Source: Clostridia bacterium
GTDB lineage: Bacteria; Bacillota; Peptococcia; DRI-13; DTU073
Length of the DNA: 16,277 nucleotides
Direction of reading: 5' to 3'
Assembly: GCA_028709105.1 (NCBI GenBank)
Contig: JAQVYD010000014.1
Span: 1 to 16,277, forward strand
This document shows positions 6,152 through 12,761 of the stretch, in pieces. The notes under the pieces are model-generated. The model was not told where the DNA came from and did no database searches. It saw nothing but the letters and a program-made list of their open reading frames with translations. The position numbers and the translations under genes were made by a program. Numbering within the stretch: position 1 is the first letter of the stretch; every line of letters begins with the position of its first letter.

Positions 6152-7921
6152 ATGGAAATGGTAAATATAACGATAGACGGTCAAAAGCTGCAGGTACCAG
6201 AAGGAATAACTGTGCTGGAAGCTGCGCGGACGGCCGGGATAAAAATACCCACTTTGTGTTACCTTAAAGAAATTAATAAGATTGGGGCATGCCGTGTTTG
6301 TCTGGTAGAAGTAGAACGAGCTAGGGGTCTACAGGCTTCTTGCGTGTACCCGGTAGCTGAGGGAATAGTAGTAAGGACAAATACACCGGCGATTAGGGAA
6401 GCACGTAAAGCAGTAGTAGAATTAATTTTGTCTAATCATCCCATGGAATGTTTGACGTGTGAACGTAATACTAATTGCGAGTTACAAGCTTTAGCCAAAC
6501 AGTTTGGGATAACTGATATTCGTTTTCAAGGCGAAAACACCGAATTCCCTAAAGACACGTCGTCTCCCGCGATTGTGAGAAATCCTGATAAATGTGTACT
6601 TTGTCGTCGTTGTGTCAGTGTTTGTAACCAAATTCAGGGTGTGGGTGTTTTGGGTACAACCGAGAGGGGCTTCAAAAGTATTGTCGCTCCGCCTTTCGAG
6701 CATCTTTTGAGTGAAGTTGATTGTGTTTACTGTGGTCAGTGTGTCAATGTCTGTCCGGTAGGCGCGCTTACAGAAAAAGATGACACCCAGTTGGTTTGGG
6801 ACGCCATTAATGACCCTGATAAATATGTGGTTGTGCAGACCGCTCCTGCGGTAAGGGCAGCTCTGGGGGAGGAATTTGGCTATCCCGTGGGAACTTCTGT
6901 TACAGGTAAAATGGCTGCCGCTTTACGCAGGCTCGGTTTTGACAAGGTCTTTGATACGGATTTTACAGCAGATTTAACCATCTTGGAAGAAGGGAACGAG
7001 CTATTAGCCAGAGTGAAAGAAGGTGGCAAACTGCCTCTGATTACTTCTTGCAGCCCAGGTTGGGTAAAATTCTGTGAGCATAATTATCCTGAGTTCTTAG
7101 AGAATTTATCTACCGCTAAATCACCACAGCAGATGTTTGGCGCTCTGGCGAAGACTTATTATGCGCAAAAAATTGGTGTCGATCCGGCCAAGATCTTCTC
7201 TGTATCGATCATGCCTTGTACCGCGAAAAAGTTTGAACGTCAGCGTCCTGAACTTAGAGACAGTGGCTTTGCTGATGTTGATGCTGTTTTGACGACGCGG
7301 GAACTGGCGAAAATGATTAAAGTAGCAGGGATGGATTTTGCTGCTCTGCCCGAAGAAAAGTTTGATGAACCTATGGGGATTTCTACGGGTGCTGCTTTGC
7401 TTTTTGGGGCCACGGGCGGAGTAATGGAGGCTGCTCTGCGGACAGTATATGAAGTAGTCACCGGGAAGACCTTACAGGATCTGGATTTTGTGGCTGTACG
7501 CGGTTTAGAAGGAGTCAAAGAGGCCAGTGTCGATTTACCGCCTTTAGGCACGGTTAAGGTTGCTGTGGCTCATGGCTTGGCTAATGCCAGAAAACTGCTG
7601 AACAAAGTTAAAGCCGGTGAAGCAGATTATCAGTTTATTGAAATCATGGCTTGCCCCGGCGGTTGTGTCGGTGGGGGCGGACAGCCTCTGGTTAGTGGTC
7701 CGGAAAGAATGGCTTTAGAAAAAGATTATCGTGCCCTTAGGGCTAAGGCAATTTATGCAGAAGATGCCGGGATGCCTCTGAGAAAATCTCATGAAAATCC
7801 GGCTGTGCAAGCTCTTTATGAGGAATATTTAGTTAAACCTTTAGGAGAAAAATCACATCATCTTCTGCACACACATTATACGGCAAGACCTAAATATCAA
7901 ATCTTGGCACCAAAGGAGTAA
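6152..7921 (+). CDS. hndD: [FeFe] hydrogenase catalytic subunit HndD/HydA
   Basis: A 589-residue catalytic subunit that reduces protons to H2 or oxidises H2 at the H-cluster. The ATG at 6152 has a rather distant SD (AAGGAG, 6134-6139, 12 nt). Domains: plant-type [2Fe-2S] (C36, C47, C50, C64); His-Cys [4Fe-4S] (H96, C100, C103, C109); two [4Fe-4S] (C148, C151, C154, C158; C191, C194, C197, C201); H domain with L1 TSCSPGWVKFCE (298-309), L2 MPCTAKKFE (354-362) and L3 MACPGGCVGGGGQP (499-512); and a fused small-subunit-like tail (about 548-582). L1 has Ser where Clostridium pasteurianum CpI has the second of two Cys. The domain set equals CpI plus HydA of NAD-linked enzymes. It is cytoplasmic (no Tat signal) and needs HydEFG, not seen here. 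Confidence 0.95.
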   Translation: MEMVNITIDGQKLQVPEGITVLEAARTAGIKIPTLCYLKEINKIGACRVCLVEVERARGLQASCVYPVAEGIVVRTNTPAIREARKAVVELILSNHPMECLTCERNTNCELQALAKQFGITDIRFQGENTEFPKDTSSPAIVRNPDKCVLCRRCVSVCNQIQGVGVLGTTERGFKSIVAPPFEHLLSEVDCVYCGQCVNVCPVGALTEKDDTQLVWDAINDPDKYVVVQTAPAVRAALGEEFGYPVGTSVTGKMAAALRRLGFDKVFDTDFTADLTILEEGNELLARVKEGGKLPLITSCSPGWVKFCEHNYPEFLENLSTAKSPQQMFGALAKTYYAQKIGVDPAKIFSVSIMPCTAKKFERQRPELRDSGFADVDAVLTTRELAKMIKVAGMDFAALPEEKFDEPMGISTGAALLFGATGGVMEAALRTVYEVVTGKTLQDLDFVAVRGLEGVKEASVDLPPLGTVKVAVAHGLANARKLLNKVKAGEADYQFIEIMACPGGCVGGGGQPLVSGPERMALEKDYRALRAKAIYAEDAGMPLRKSHENPAVQALYEEYLVKPLGEKSHHLLHTHYTARPKYQILAPKE

Positions 7922-7949
7922 GGGACAACACCCGATTATTCCATAACCG

Positions 7950-7987
7950 TAGGGAGCGACGACGTCCTCGTTGTTCCCTATTTTTTT
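7950..7987 (+). terminator. strong intrinsic terminator of the hnd operon
   Basis: AGGGAGCGACGA (7951-7962) pairs with TCGTTGTTCCCT (7968-7979) through 12 pairs including G-U wobbles, closing a 5-nt loop. T7950-A7980 extends the stem and TTTTTTT follows at 7981-7987. It lies 28 nt after the hndD stop and separates the operon from the DUF4446 gene. Confidence 0.92.
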
Positions 7988-8078
7988 AATGCAAAATTTT
8001 GTTGTTTCTTTTCGTAGTAAAAAAAGGTATTATAGGTGTGATATAGTAGTTTGTATATTATGCGGGGAGGTTAGGAAT

Positions 8079-8582
8079 ATGGTGAGCATCTTTAATTGGA
8101 TTTCAGCAAATTTGCCGATCATTATCTTATCTTTGGCTGGAATCTTACTGATTTTGCTGGCAATTTTTTTAGTAATGATCAGGCGCTTGGGGAAAACAAC
8201 CAGAAAATATAAAGCACTTATCGAAGGGGCAGAGGGGAAAAACTTAGAAGAAATAGTTTTAGAAAACGGGAAAAAACTGCAGCAAGTTTTATTTGAAATG
8301 AATATTTTTCGTGAAAAACTAGAGGTAGTGGCGGATATAAGTAAAAAAAGTATCCAAAAGGTAGGATTGCTTCGTTTTGATGCTTTTGAGGATACCGGCG
8401 GAGAATTGAGTTATGCTTTAGCATTATTGAATAATGAGAATAACGGGATTGTAATCAGCAGTATTTTTGGTCGGGATGATGCCAGAACATATTGCAAATA
8501 TGTGAACGGGGGCAAATCAAAACACCCTCTTTCCAAGGAAGAGGAAAAGGCGATCAGACAGGCCTTTGGCTTGGTAGAGTAA
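8079..8582 (+). CDS. DUF4446 family single-pass membrane protein
   Basis: A 167-residue protein of unknown function. The ATG at 8079 is preceded by GGGGAGG (8064-8070) at 8 nt; the same frame is open upstream to 7971, but that part overlaps the terminator and lacks a ribosome site. One hydrophobic segment (about 12-34, LPIIILSLAGILLILLAIFL) is followed by basic residues (RRLGKTTRK), suggesting an N-out, C-in anchor. A helical region (about 50-90) leads to the DUF4446 hallmark VGLLRFDAFEDTGGELSYAL (104-123), then GIVISSIFGRDDARTYCKYV and KHPLSKEEEKAI. In other Clostridia this family commonly sits beside parB, so I infer that the hnd operon separates it from spo0J here. No catalytic motif is visible. 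Confidence 0.85.
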   Translation: MVSIFNWISANLPIIILSLAGILLILLAIFLVMIRRLGKTTRKYKALIEGAEGKNLEEIVLENGKKLQQVLFEMNIFREKLEVVADISKKSIQKVGLLRFDAFEDTGGELSYALALLNNENNGIVISSIFGRDDARTYCKYVNGGKSKHPLSKEEEKAIRQAFGLVE

Positions 8583-8744
8583 GGTTGATGGTCTTGTGGC
8601 AGAAGAGCAGGGCGAGGTTTACTCGGTTTCGCCGGTAAAAATTTTGGTTTTATGGCAGGACTTGGCTGGGGAATGGCGAAGAAAATAATGCTAATCCTTT
8701 GTTTGGTTTGACAAAATAAAGAAGAGGGAGGCGTTTTTAACCGA

Positions 8745-9803
8745 ATGGAGTTTATTCATTATTTTAAAAATAAACTTAATCATCAGATTAAAAAGAGCAA
8801 GCAAAAGAAGAAAAAAAATACTGCTTATCTGACGATGATGGTGATCCCTCATTGCCAAGGGGCTGTCGTTAAAAATTTCCGCTTTCCTTTGTGGTTTGTT
8901 AAAATTAGTGCTGTTGTTGGTGTTGCCGGTGTTTTGTCATTAGTGTATTTTGTTTCCGGTTATTTTTATCTGCAGTACACTGCTGCGGAAAACAAGGAAT
9001 TACGACAGATTAATACGGTTCAAGCTGTGGAAATACAAGAATTAAAAGGTTTGACTGGGGAGATGAAAAACAAGCTAGAGGCCTTATTGCAGATAGATTC
9101 TGAAGTAAGGGCAAAAGTAGGCTTAAGTAAGCCTAAGGCAGAGGATGTTTTAAAAGATTTGCAAACATCTCGTGCTTTAGGCAGTTATGCCTTATTGACA
9201 ATGGGTTTGGCGGATAGACAGACAGCAGCGGCAAACACGGTTCTTCGGCGGACGGCGATGCAGCCTAGAGAGTCATCTTTGCCTGTAAAGGGAAGCGACT
9301 CACTGGAAGAATTAAAAGTAGAGTTAACCGAAATGGATCGTCTCTTAACAGAACAGGCCGAGACTATGGACAAGCTTAAGTTTGATGTGGAAAAACAACT
9401 CGCTTTGCAGCGGGCTAAACCTGAGGCCTGGCCTCTGCGCGGAGTCATTACTTCCGATTTCGGCTGGCGGAAAAATCCTTTTGACCATAGCAGTGAGGAA
9501 TATCATCAAGGCGTAGATATCGGCGGTTCTTATGGCGCACCGATCCGTGCTGCCGGTAATGGTGTGGTAATCCTAGCCGATTATCACGCGTCTTGGGGGA
9601 ATGTTGTGCTTATTTCCCATGGGTTTGGGTATGTCAGTCAATATGGACATAATGCTTCACTTCTTGTGCAAAAGGGGGATAAAGTGGAGAGAGAACAAAT
9701 TATCGCCAGATTAGGTAGTACAGGGCGAGCTACCGGTGCTCATCTTCACTTTGGGGTGGCTAAAAATGGCGAATGGATTGACCCCCTGACCGTACTAAAA
9801 TAA
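8745..9803 (+). CDS. membrane-anchored M23 (LytM-type) metallopeptidase with coiled coil
   Basis: A 352-residue zinc peptidase that should cut peptidoglycan peptides outside the cell. The N terminus is strongly basic (KKSKQKKKKN, 16-25), followed by one membrane segment (about 52-74), so the bulk is extracytoplasmic. A coiled-coil-like region covers about 80-125 and 186-222. The M23 domain occupies about 230-350 with all zinc and catalytic residues: H254 and D258 (HQGVD), H302 (YGHN) and H333/H335 (HLHFG). It is therefore likely active, unlike degenerate EnvC- or NlpD-type regulators. The SD GGGAGG (8726-8731) is 13 nt from the ATG, longer than usual, but no better start is seen. The bactofilin start is 20 nt after its stop, an arrangement seen in other bacteria where a bactofilin organises an M23 enzyme. 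Confidence 0.92.
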   Translation: MEFIHYFKNKLNHQIKKSKQKKKKNTAYLTMMVIPHCQGAVVKNFRFPLWFVKISAVVGVAGVLSLVYFVSGYFYLQYTAAENKELRQINTVQAVEIQELKGLTGEMKNKLEALLQIDSEVRAKVGLSKPKAEDVLKDLQTSRALGSYALLTMGLADRQTAAANTVLRRTAMQPRESSLPVKGSDSLEELKVELTEMDRLLTEQAETMDKLKFDVEKQLALQRAKPEAWPLRGVITSDFGWRKNPFDHSSEEYHQGVDIGGSYGAPIRAAGNGVVILADYHASWGNVVLISHGFGYVSQYGHNASLLVQKGDKVEREQIIARLGSTGRATGAHLHFGVAKNGEWIDPLTVLK

Positions 9804-9823
9804 GCCGAGAAGGAGTGGATGAA

Positions 9824-10252
9824 ATGTTTGGTAAAAAACAAATTGTAGAGAATAATGGCGAAAAAGTGAATACCATTATTGGTAAAGGGACATCGTGTGA
9901 AGGGATTATTAATACTACCGGGTCACTTCGTCTGGATGGTGATTTTAAAGGAGAGATCAAGGTTGAGGGTGACTTGTTTGTGGGAGAAAATGCTACGGTT
10001 GAGGCAGTGATTGAAGCCAGAAACGTCTATGTGGGCGGATACATCAGAGGGAATATGCAAACTGAAGGCACCGTTGATTTAACCTCTACCGGGGCATTTT
10101 TCGGGGAGATGTTAGTGGGAAAACTGAATGTGGAAGAAGGAGCTGTTTTTAAAGGTAATTGTCAGATGCATGACCCGAAGAGTGAAGGCGAACCTGGGGT
10201 GGCCACGGAAGATACGGGAAGTGAACAGAGCTTACCTGTTACGGAGGGCTAG
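9824..10252 (+). CDS. bactofilin (polymer-forming cytoskeletal protein)
   Basis: A 142-residue bactofilin (DUF583). I chose the ATG at 9824, 8 nt after AAGGAG (9810-9815); the in-frame GTG at 9815 overlaps that SD. The central region (about 16-115) is a right-handed beta-helix with short repeating glycine/valine strands, for example INTTGSLRLDGDFKGEIKVE and NVYVGGYIRGNMQTEGTVDL. A short N-terminal tail (MFGKKQ) and an acidic, flexible C-terminal tail flank it. Bactofilins polymerise without nucleotide on the inner membrane face and localise cell-wall enzymes. Co-transcription with the M23 gene suggests such a partnership. The last 21 bp overlap the 3' end of yyaC on the opposite strand. Confidence 0.92.
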   Translation: MFGKKQIVENNGEKVNTIIGKGTSCEGIINTTGSLRLDGDFKGEIKVEGDLFVGENATVEAVIEARNVYVGGYIRGNMQTEGTVDLTSTGAFFGEMLVGKLNVEEGAVFKGNCQMHDPKSEGEPGVATEDTGSEQSLPVTEG

Positions 10253-10828
10253 AAAAATACTGTTAGCGATAAGGCGGGACATTTTTAAGACAATGCTTAA
10301 ACGCGTATTTTGTATGATTTGCAGCTCCATTAAGCCGCCGACGTTGACGATCCCTGTAATGCCGGCATCCCCGACGGCAGGGAGTGTCTTTTTTACTGCT
10401 GTGCCTGGTTTTAAAGGTTCCTGTTGAAAAACAATCGTTCCTACATCGGAGAAATGGCCCAAGCAGGCATCAATAGCCAGCAAAGGGTGTTCAGGCAGTT
10501 TTGGGGTAAGTGCAGCAAAAACCTCTTTTAAATTGCCGGCATGAACAGGATGATCTACTGTCCCTAATATTTCTGCTTTAACTCCATGCAGTAAGGTTTG
10601 TAATTGCCAGCCGGTTAAAGGCCCTAAGCTATCCCCGGTAGCACGATCTGTTCCGATGCAAAGAATGAGGGGATGCTTTTTTTTAGGGGTATTTTGCAGG
10701 AAACTTTGCAAGTGCTTAGAAAGGTAGAGGACGGCAAGGGGTTCGTTGATATGTACACGTGTCGGGATGACCTTTTGACCGGAAGAAAGGTCTGTTTTTA
10801 ATTTATTGACGAGATTTACGGGTCTCAC
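10232..10828 (-). CDS. yyaC: YyaC family spore protein (DUF1256, GPR-like fold)
   Basis: A 198-residue protein of the YyaC/DUF1256 family, a putative spore protease related in fold to the germination protease GPR. Signature: LILCIGTDRATGDSLGPLTG, then GTVDHPVHAGNL, LAIDACLGHFSDVGTI and PAVGDAGITGIVNVGGLMEL. Homology to Bacillus YyaC begins near the RVHINEP segment, so about 23 residues precede the conserved part. The only available start is GTG at 10828-10826, which overlaps AGGAGG (10833-10828); see findings. It is convergent with the bactofilin gene and divergent from ykvI. In Bacillus yyaC lies beside soj-spo0J, which supports retained ori-region synteny. The family role in spores is known only in outline. 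Confidence 0.88.
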   Translation of the reverse strand: MRPVNLVNKLKTDLSSGQKVIPTRVHINEPLAVLYLSKHLQSFLQNTPKKKHPLILCIGTDRATGDSLGPLTGWQLQTLLHGVKAEILGTVDHPVHAGNLKEVFAALTPKLPEHPLLAIDACLGHFSDVGTIVFQQEPLKPGTAVKKTLPAVGDAGITGIVNVGGLMELQIIQNTRLSIVLKMSRLIANSIFLALRNR

Positions 10829-10847
10829 CTCCTGAGTGTTAGAAGGT

Positions 10848-10876
10848 AGTTTATGTAAAAAGTAAGAAAGTTATGC
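10848..10876 (-). promoter_or_regulatory. sporulation-type (sigma-E-like) promoter for yyaC
   Basis: On the minus strand GCATAAC (10876-10870) and CATAAACT (10855-10848) are 14 nt apart. The sigma-E consensus is KMATATT, 14-15 nt, CATACAHT, so the match is 5 of 7 and 7 of 8 with correct spacing. The GCATA could also serve sigma-F or sigma-G, but the -10 fits sigma-E better. Transcription would start about 12 nt before the putative GTG. Confidence 0.5.
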
Positions 10877-10904
10877 GGATAAACAAATTTTTCAGACATA
10901 AAGT
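10877..10904 (+). promoter_or_regulatory. weak sigma-E-like promoter candidate for the ykvI-family gene
   Basis: GGATAAA (10877-10883) and CATAAAGT (10897-10904) resemble the sigma-E elements (4 of 7 and 6 of 8), but the spacer is 13 nt rather than 14-15. It stands directly back-to-back with the yyaC promoter candidate. Low certainty. Confidence 0.25.
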
Positions 10905-10936
10905 AAAGGCAGAGGGATTTAGGCGGAGGGAAAATA

Positions 10937-11995
10937 ATGAAGAAAATGAAGACCCTCGGCACTTATCAGGTGGCCTTTACTTATATTGGGGCACTTGTCG
11001 GAGCTGGTTTTGCTTCCGGTCAGGAACTACTGAAATTTTTTACCGTATTCGGGAGGAACGGGATCATCGGGGCTGGTTTGTCCGGTGTTTTATTCGGTTT
11101 ATTCGGTCTTTTGCTTATGAAGGTAATTGTTCGTGAAAAGATCGAAAATTATGGGCATTTATTGTGCTACCTTTTTGGCAGAAGATTAGCCTTCTTTGTG
11201 GAAGGGGTGCTGGTCTTTTTTCTTTTATCCTCTTTAGCGATAATGTTAGTAGCTGGGGGCAGCCTCTTCAGGCAATTATGGGCTTCCCCTTTTTGGTTGG
11301 GTTTTCTGCTGACTACTGTTGTCGTTTGTCTGGCTCTCTGGGTAGGCCTGGAAGGGGTGCTTTGGCTGAATACGGCTTTAGTCCCCGGTTTAGTGCTCCT
11401 CTCCTTGGTCGTAGCTCTGGGCGGCCTGCCTGACAGAGCAGGGGCGGTGACCACAAGCGCTAAGCTTAATCTGGTCGGGGACCATTGGTTCCTGGCAACA
11501 TGTTTATATGTCTCTTATAATTTTATTTTAGGCTTGGTAATCCTTTCTTCCTTAGGGCATACCGCTGAAAATGGCGGAAGAAAAGGAGTTTTGTTAGGCG
11601 GGATCGTTCTGGGCTTGCTGGCTGCCGTAATTAGTTTTTCCCTATTTAAGCAACCGTTCCCTGTGGTCAGCCAAGCGTTGCCGCTGCTTGTTTTGGCGTA
11701 TCAAGTGCATCCTCTGCTGGGCTGGGCTTATTCTTTCGTGCTTTGGGCTGCCATCTTGACGACAGCTTTAAGTATTAGCTTCGGATTATTAAAACGCTTA
11801 GAACAATTACTAGCCTTACCTAGGTGGGGGGCAATTTTATTGCTTTTTATCCCTACTTTCCCTTTTTTATACTGGTCTTTTCCCCAGATGGTCGTCATAA
11901 TTTACCCCTTAATTGGTTACAGCGGCTTTGTTTTTCTGTTGCTTATCTTAGGCAAGACACTCTCCCCGCAGGGTTTTTTGCGGAGAAAGAGGTAG
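10937..11995 (+). CDS. ykvI: YkvI family polytopic membrane protein
   Basis: A 352-residue integral membrane protein with about ten hydrophobic segments along its length. The ATG at 10937 follows GGAGGG (10925-10930) by 6 nt. The N-terminal signature GALVGAGFASGQE (18-30), an unwound-helix glycine motif, is typical of the YkvI family, which has the look of the APC/LeuT-type transporter superfamily. The following FFTVFGRNGIIGAGLSG also fits. Substrate is unknown; amino-acid-like or other small solutes are possible from the fold. Its 3' end contains a GC-rich inverted repeat (11961-11986). I recall ykvI being listed in the Bacillus sigma-E regulon, which agrees with the upstream promoter candidate and with neighbouring yyaC, but the link here is inference. 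Confidence 0.82.
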   Translation: MKKMKTLGTYQVAFTYIGALVGAGFASGQELLKFFTVFGRNGIIGAGLSGVLFGLFGLLLMKVIVREKIENYGHLLCYLFGRRLAFFVEGVLVFFLLSSLAIMLVAGGSLFRQLWASPFWLGFLLTTVVVCLALWVGLEGVLWLNTALVPGLVLLSLVVALGGLPDRAGAVTTSAKLNLVGDHWFLATCLYVSYNFILGLVILSSLGHTAENGGRKGVLLGGIVLGLLAAVISFSLFKQPFPVVSQALPLLVLAYQVHPLLGWAYSFVLWAAILTTALSISFGLLKRLEQLLALPRWGAILLLFIPTFPFLYWSFPQMVVIIYPLIGYSGFVFLLLILGKTLSPQGFLRRKR

Positions 11996-12057
11996 TCAGG
12001 GAACAAATTAGAAGGAAGGAGGCGGATTTGCTTCCCGCCCGGCAATGTATAAAAAGC

Positions 12058-12086
12058 TTGATTTTTGTAGAAATCTAAGATATTAT
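12058..12086 (+). promoter_or_regulatory. sigma-A promoter for the xpt-BMP-ABC operon
   Basis: TTGATT (12058-12063) and TATTAT (12081-12086) are separated by exactly 17 nt, matching consensus at 4 of 6 and 5 of 6. The start would be near 12093, giving a leader of about 65 nt. That is too short for a purine riboswitch with its expression platform, and I see no such motif. Confidence 0.6.
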
Positions 12087-12158
12087 AAAATCGTTATTTG
12101 TAAATAAAAAAATCAGAGGATACTTGAGCTGCGGAGATGTTGAAGAAGGGGCTTAATC

Positions 12159-12728
12159 ATGCAAATACTCCAAGAGAAGATTCGCCGGTATGGGCAGGTT
12201 ATTGACAACAGGATCATTAAAGTAGACAGTTTCCTTAATCATCAGTTGGATATTGAGCTTTTCAATGAGATGGGGAAGGAGTTCAAAAAGCGATTCAAAG
12301 ATAAAAAGATTACTAAAATTCTTACCCTTGAATCTTCGGGAATAGCGATAGCTTGTATCACGGCACAATATTTTCATGTCCCCGTGATCTTTGCCAAAAA
12401 ACACGAGGCAGCGAATCTAGCCTTACATACCTATCAAGCGGAGGTTTATTCTTTTACTAAGGGGAAAACGTATAAAATAAGGGTTGCAGGGGAATATCTC
12501 CAGATCCAAGATAGGATTCTGATTATTGATGATTTTCTCGCTCATGGACAAGCGGTCAATGGTCTCCTGGAGATTGCGGAGCAGGCAGGCGCAGAAGTAG
12601 TAGGGATTGGGATTGTCATCGAAAAGGGTTTCCAAAAAGGTCGAGAAAAAATTAAAAGGGCGGATCTGCAGCTTGAATCTTTAGCGATTATTGAGGCAAT
12701 CCAAGATGGGAAAATAATTTTTAAATAA
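12159..12728 (+). CDS. xpt: xanthine phosphoribosyltransferase
   Basis: A 189-residue type I phosphoribosyltransferase that converts xanthine and PRPP to XMP in purine salvage; it is cytoplasmic. The ATG at 12159 follows GAAGGGG (12145-12151) by 7 nt. It aligns with Bacillus Xpt throughout: VDSFLNHQLD (22-31), ILTLESSGIA (54-63), FAKKHE (78-83), and the PRPP loop ILIIDDFLAHGQA (120-132) followed by GIGIVIEKGFQKGR. Bacillus has DDFLANGQA, so N is H129 here; both acidic residues are kept. The length is as expected. It is first in an operon with a BMP-family importer, which suggests coupled uptake and salvage. Unlike many xpt genes, no guanine riboswitch is visible. Confidence 0.93.
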   Translation: MQILQEKIRRYGQVIDNRIIKVDSFLNHQLDIELFNEMGKEFKKRFKDKKITKILTLESSGIAIACITAQYFHVPVIFAKKHEAANLALHTYQAEVYSFTKGKTYKIRVAGEYLQIQDRILIIDDFLAHGQAVNGLLEIAEQAGAEVVGIGIVIEKGFQKGREKIKRADLQLESLAIIEAIQDGKIIFK

Positions 12729-12761
12729 AAATAAATTATTTTAGATGGGGGAGGAAAAAGC

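Noticed and set aside
8596..8688. 30-codon frame (MAEEQGEVYSVSPVK...) between the DUF4446 and M23 genes
   Set aside because: It starts with GTG, has only a weak AAGG at 11 nt and no known relative. The 162-bp spacer shows no clear promoter either. It could be a remnant but cannot be supported.
10751..10764. ACACGTGT palindrome inside yyaC as a further parS site
   Set aside because: It matches only the CACGTG centre; the flanking GTTT and AAAC-type arms are missing.
10873..11136. 87-codon frame overlapping the ykvI-family start
   Set aside because: It is in a different frame of a clear membrane-protein gene and encodes an arginine-rich, unmatched sequence; a shadow frame.
11961..11986. GC-rich inverted repeat (TCTCCCCGCA / TGCGGAGA) at the end of the ykvI-family gene
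   Set aside because: It would be a good hairpin, but it lies in coding sequence and no T-run follows on either strand, so I do not call a terminator.
12093..12158. guanine/xanthine riboswitch before xpt
   Set aside because: I looked because it is common at xpt. The leader is about 65 nt and AT-rich and lacks the three-way-junction core.
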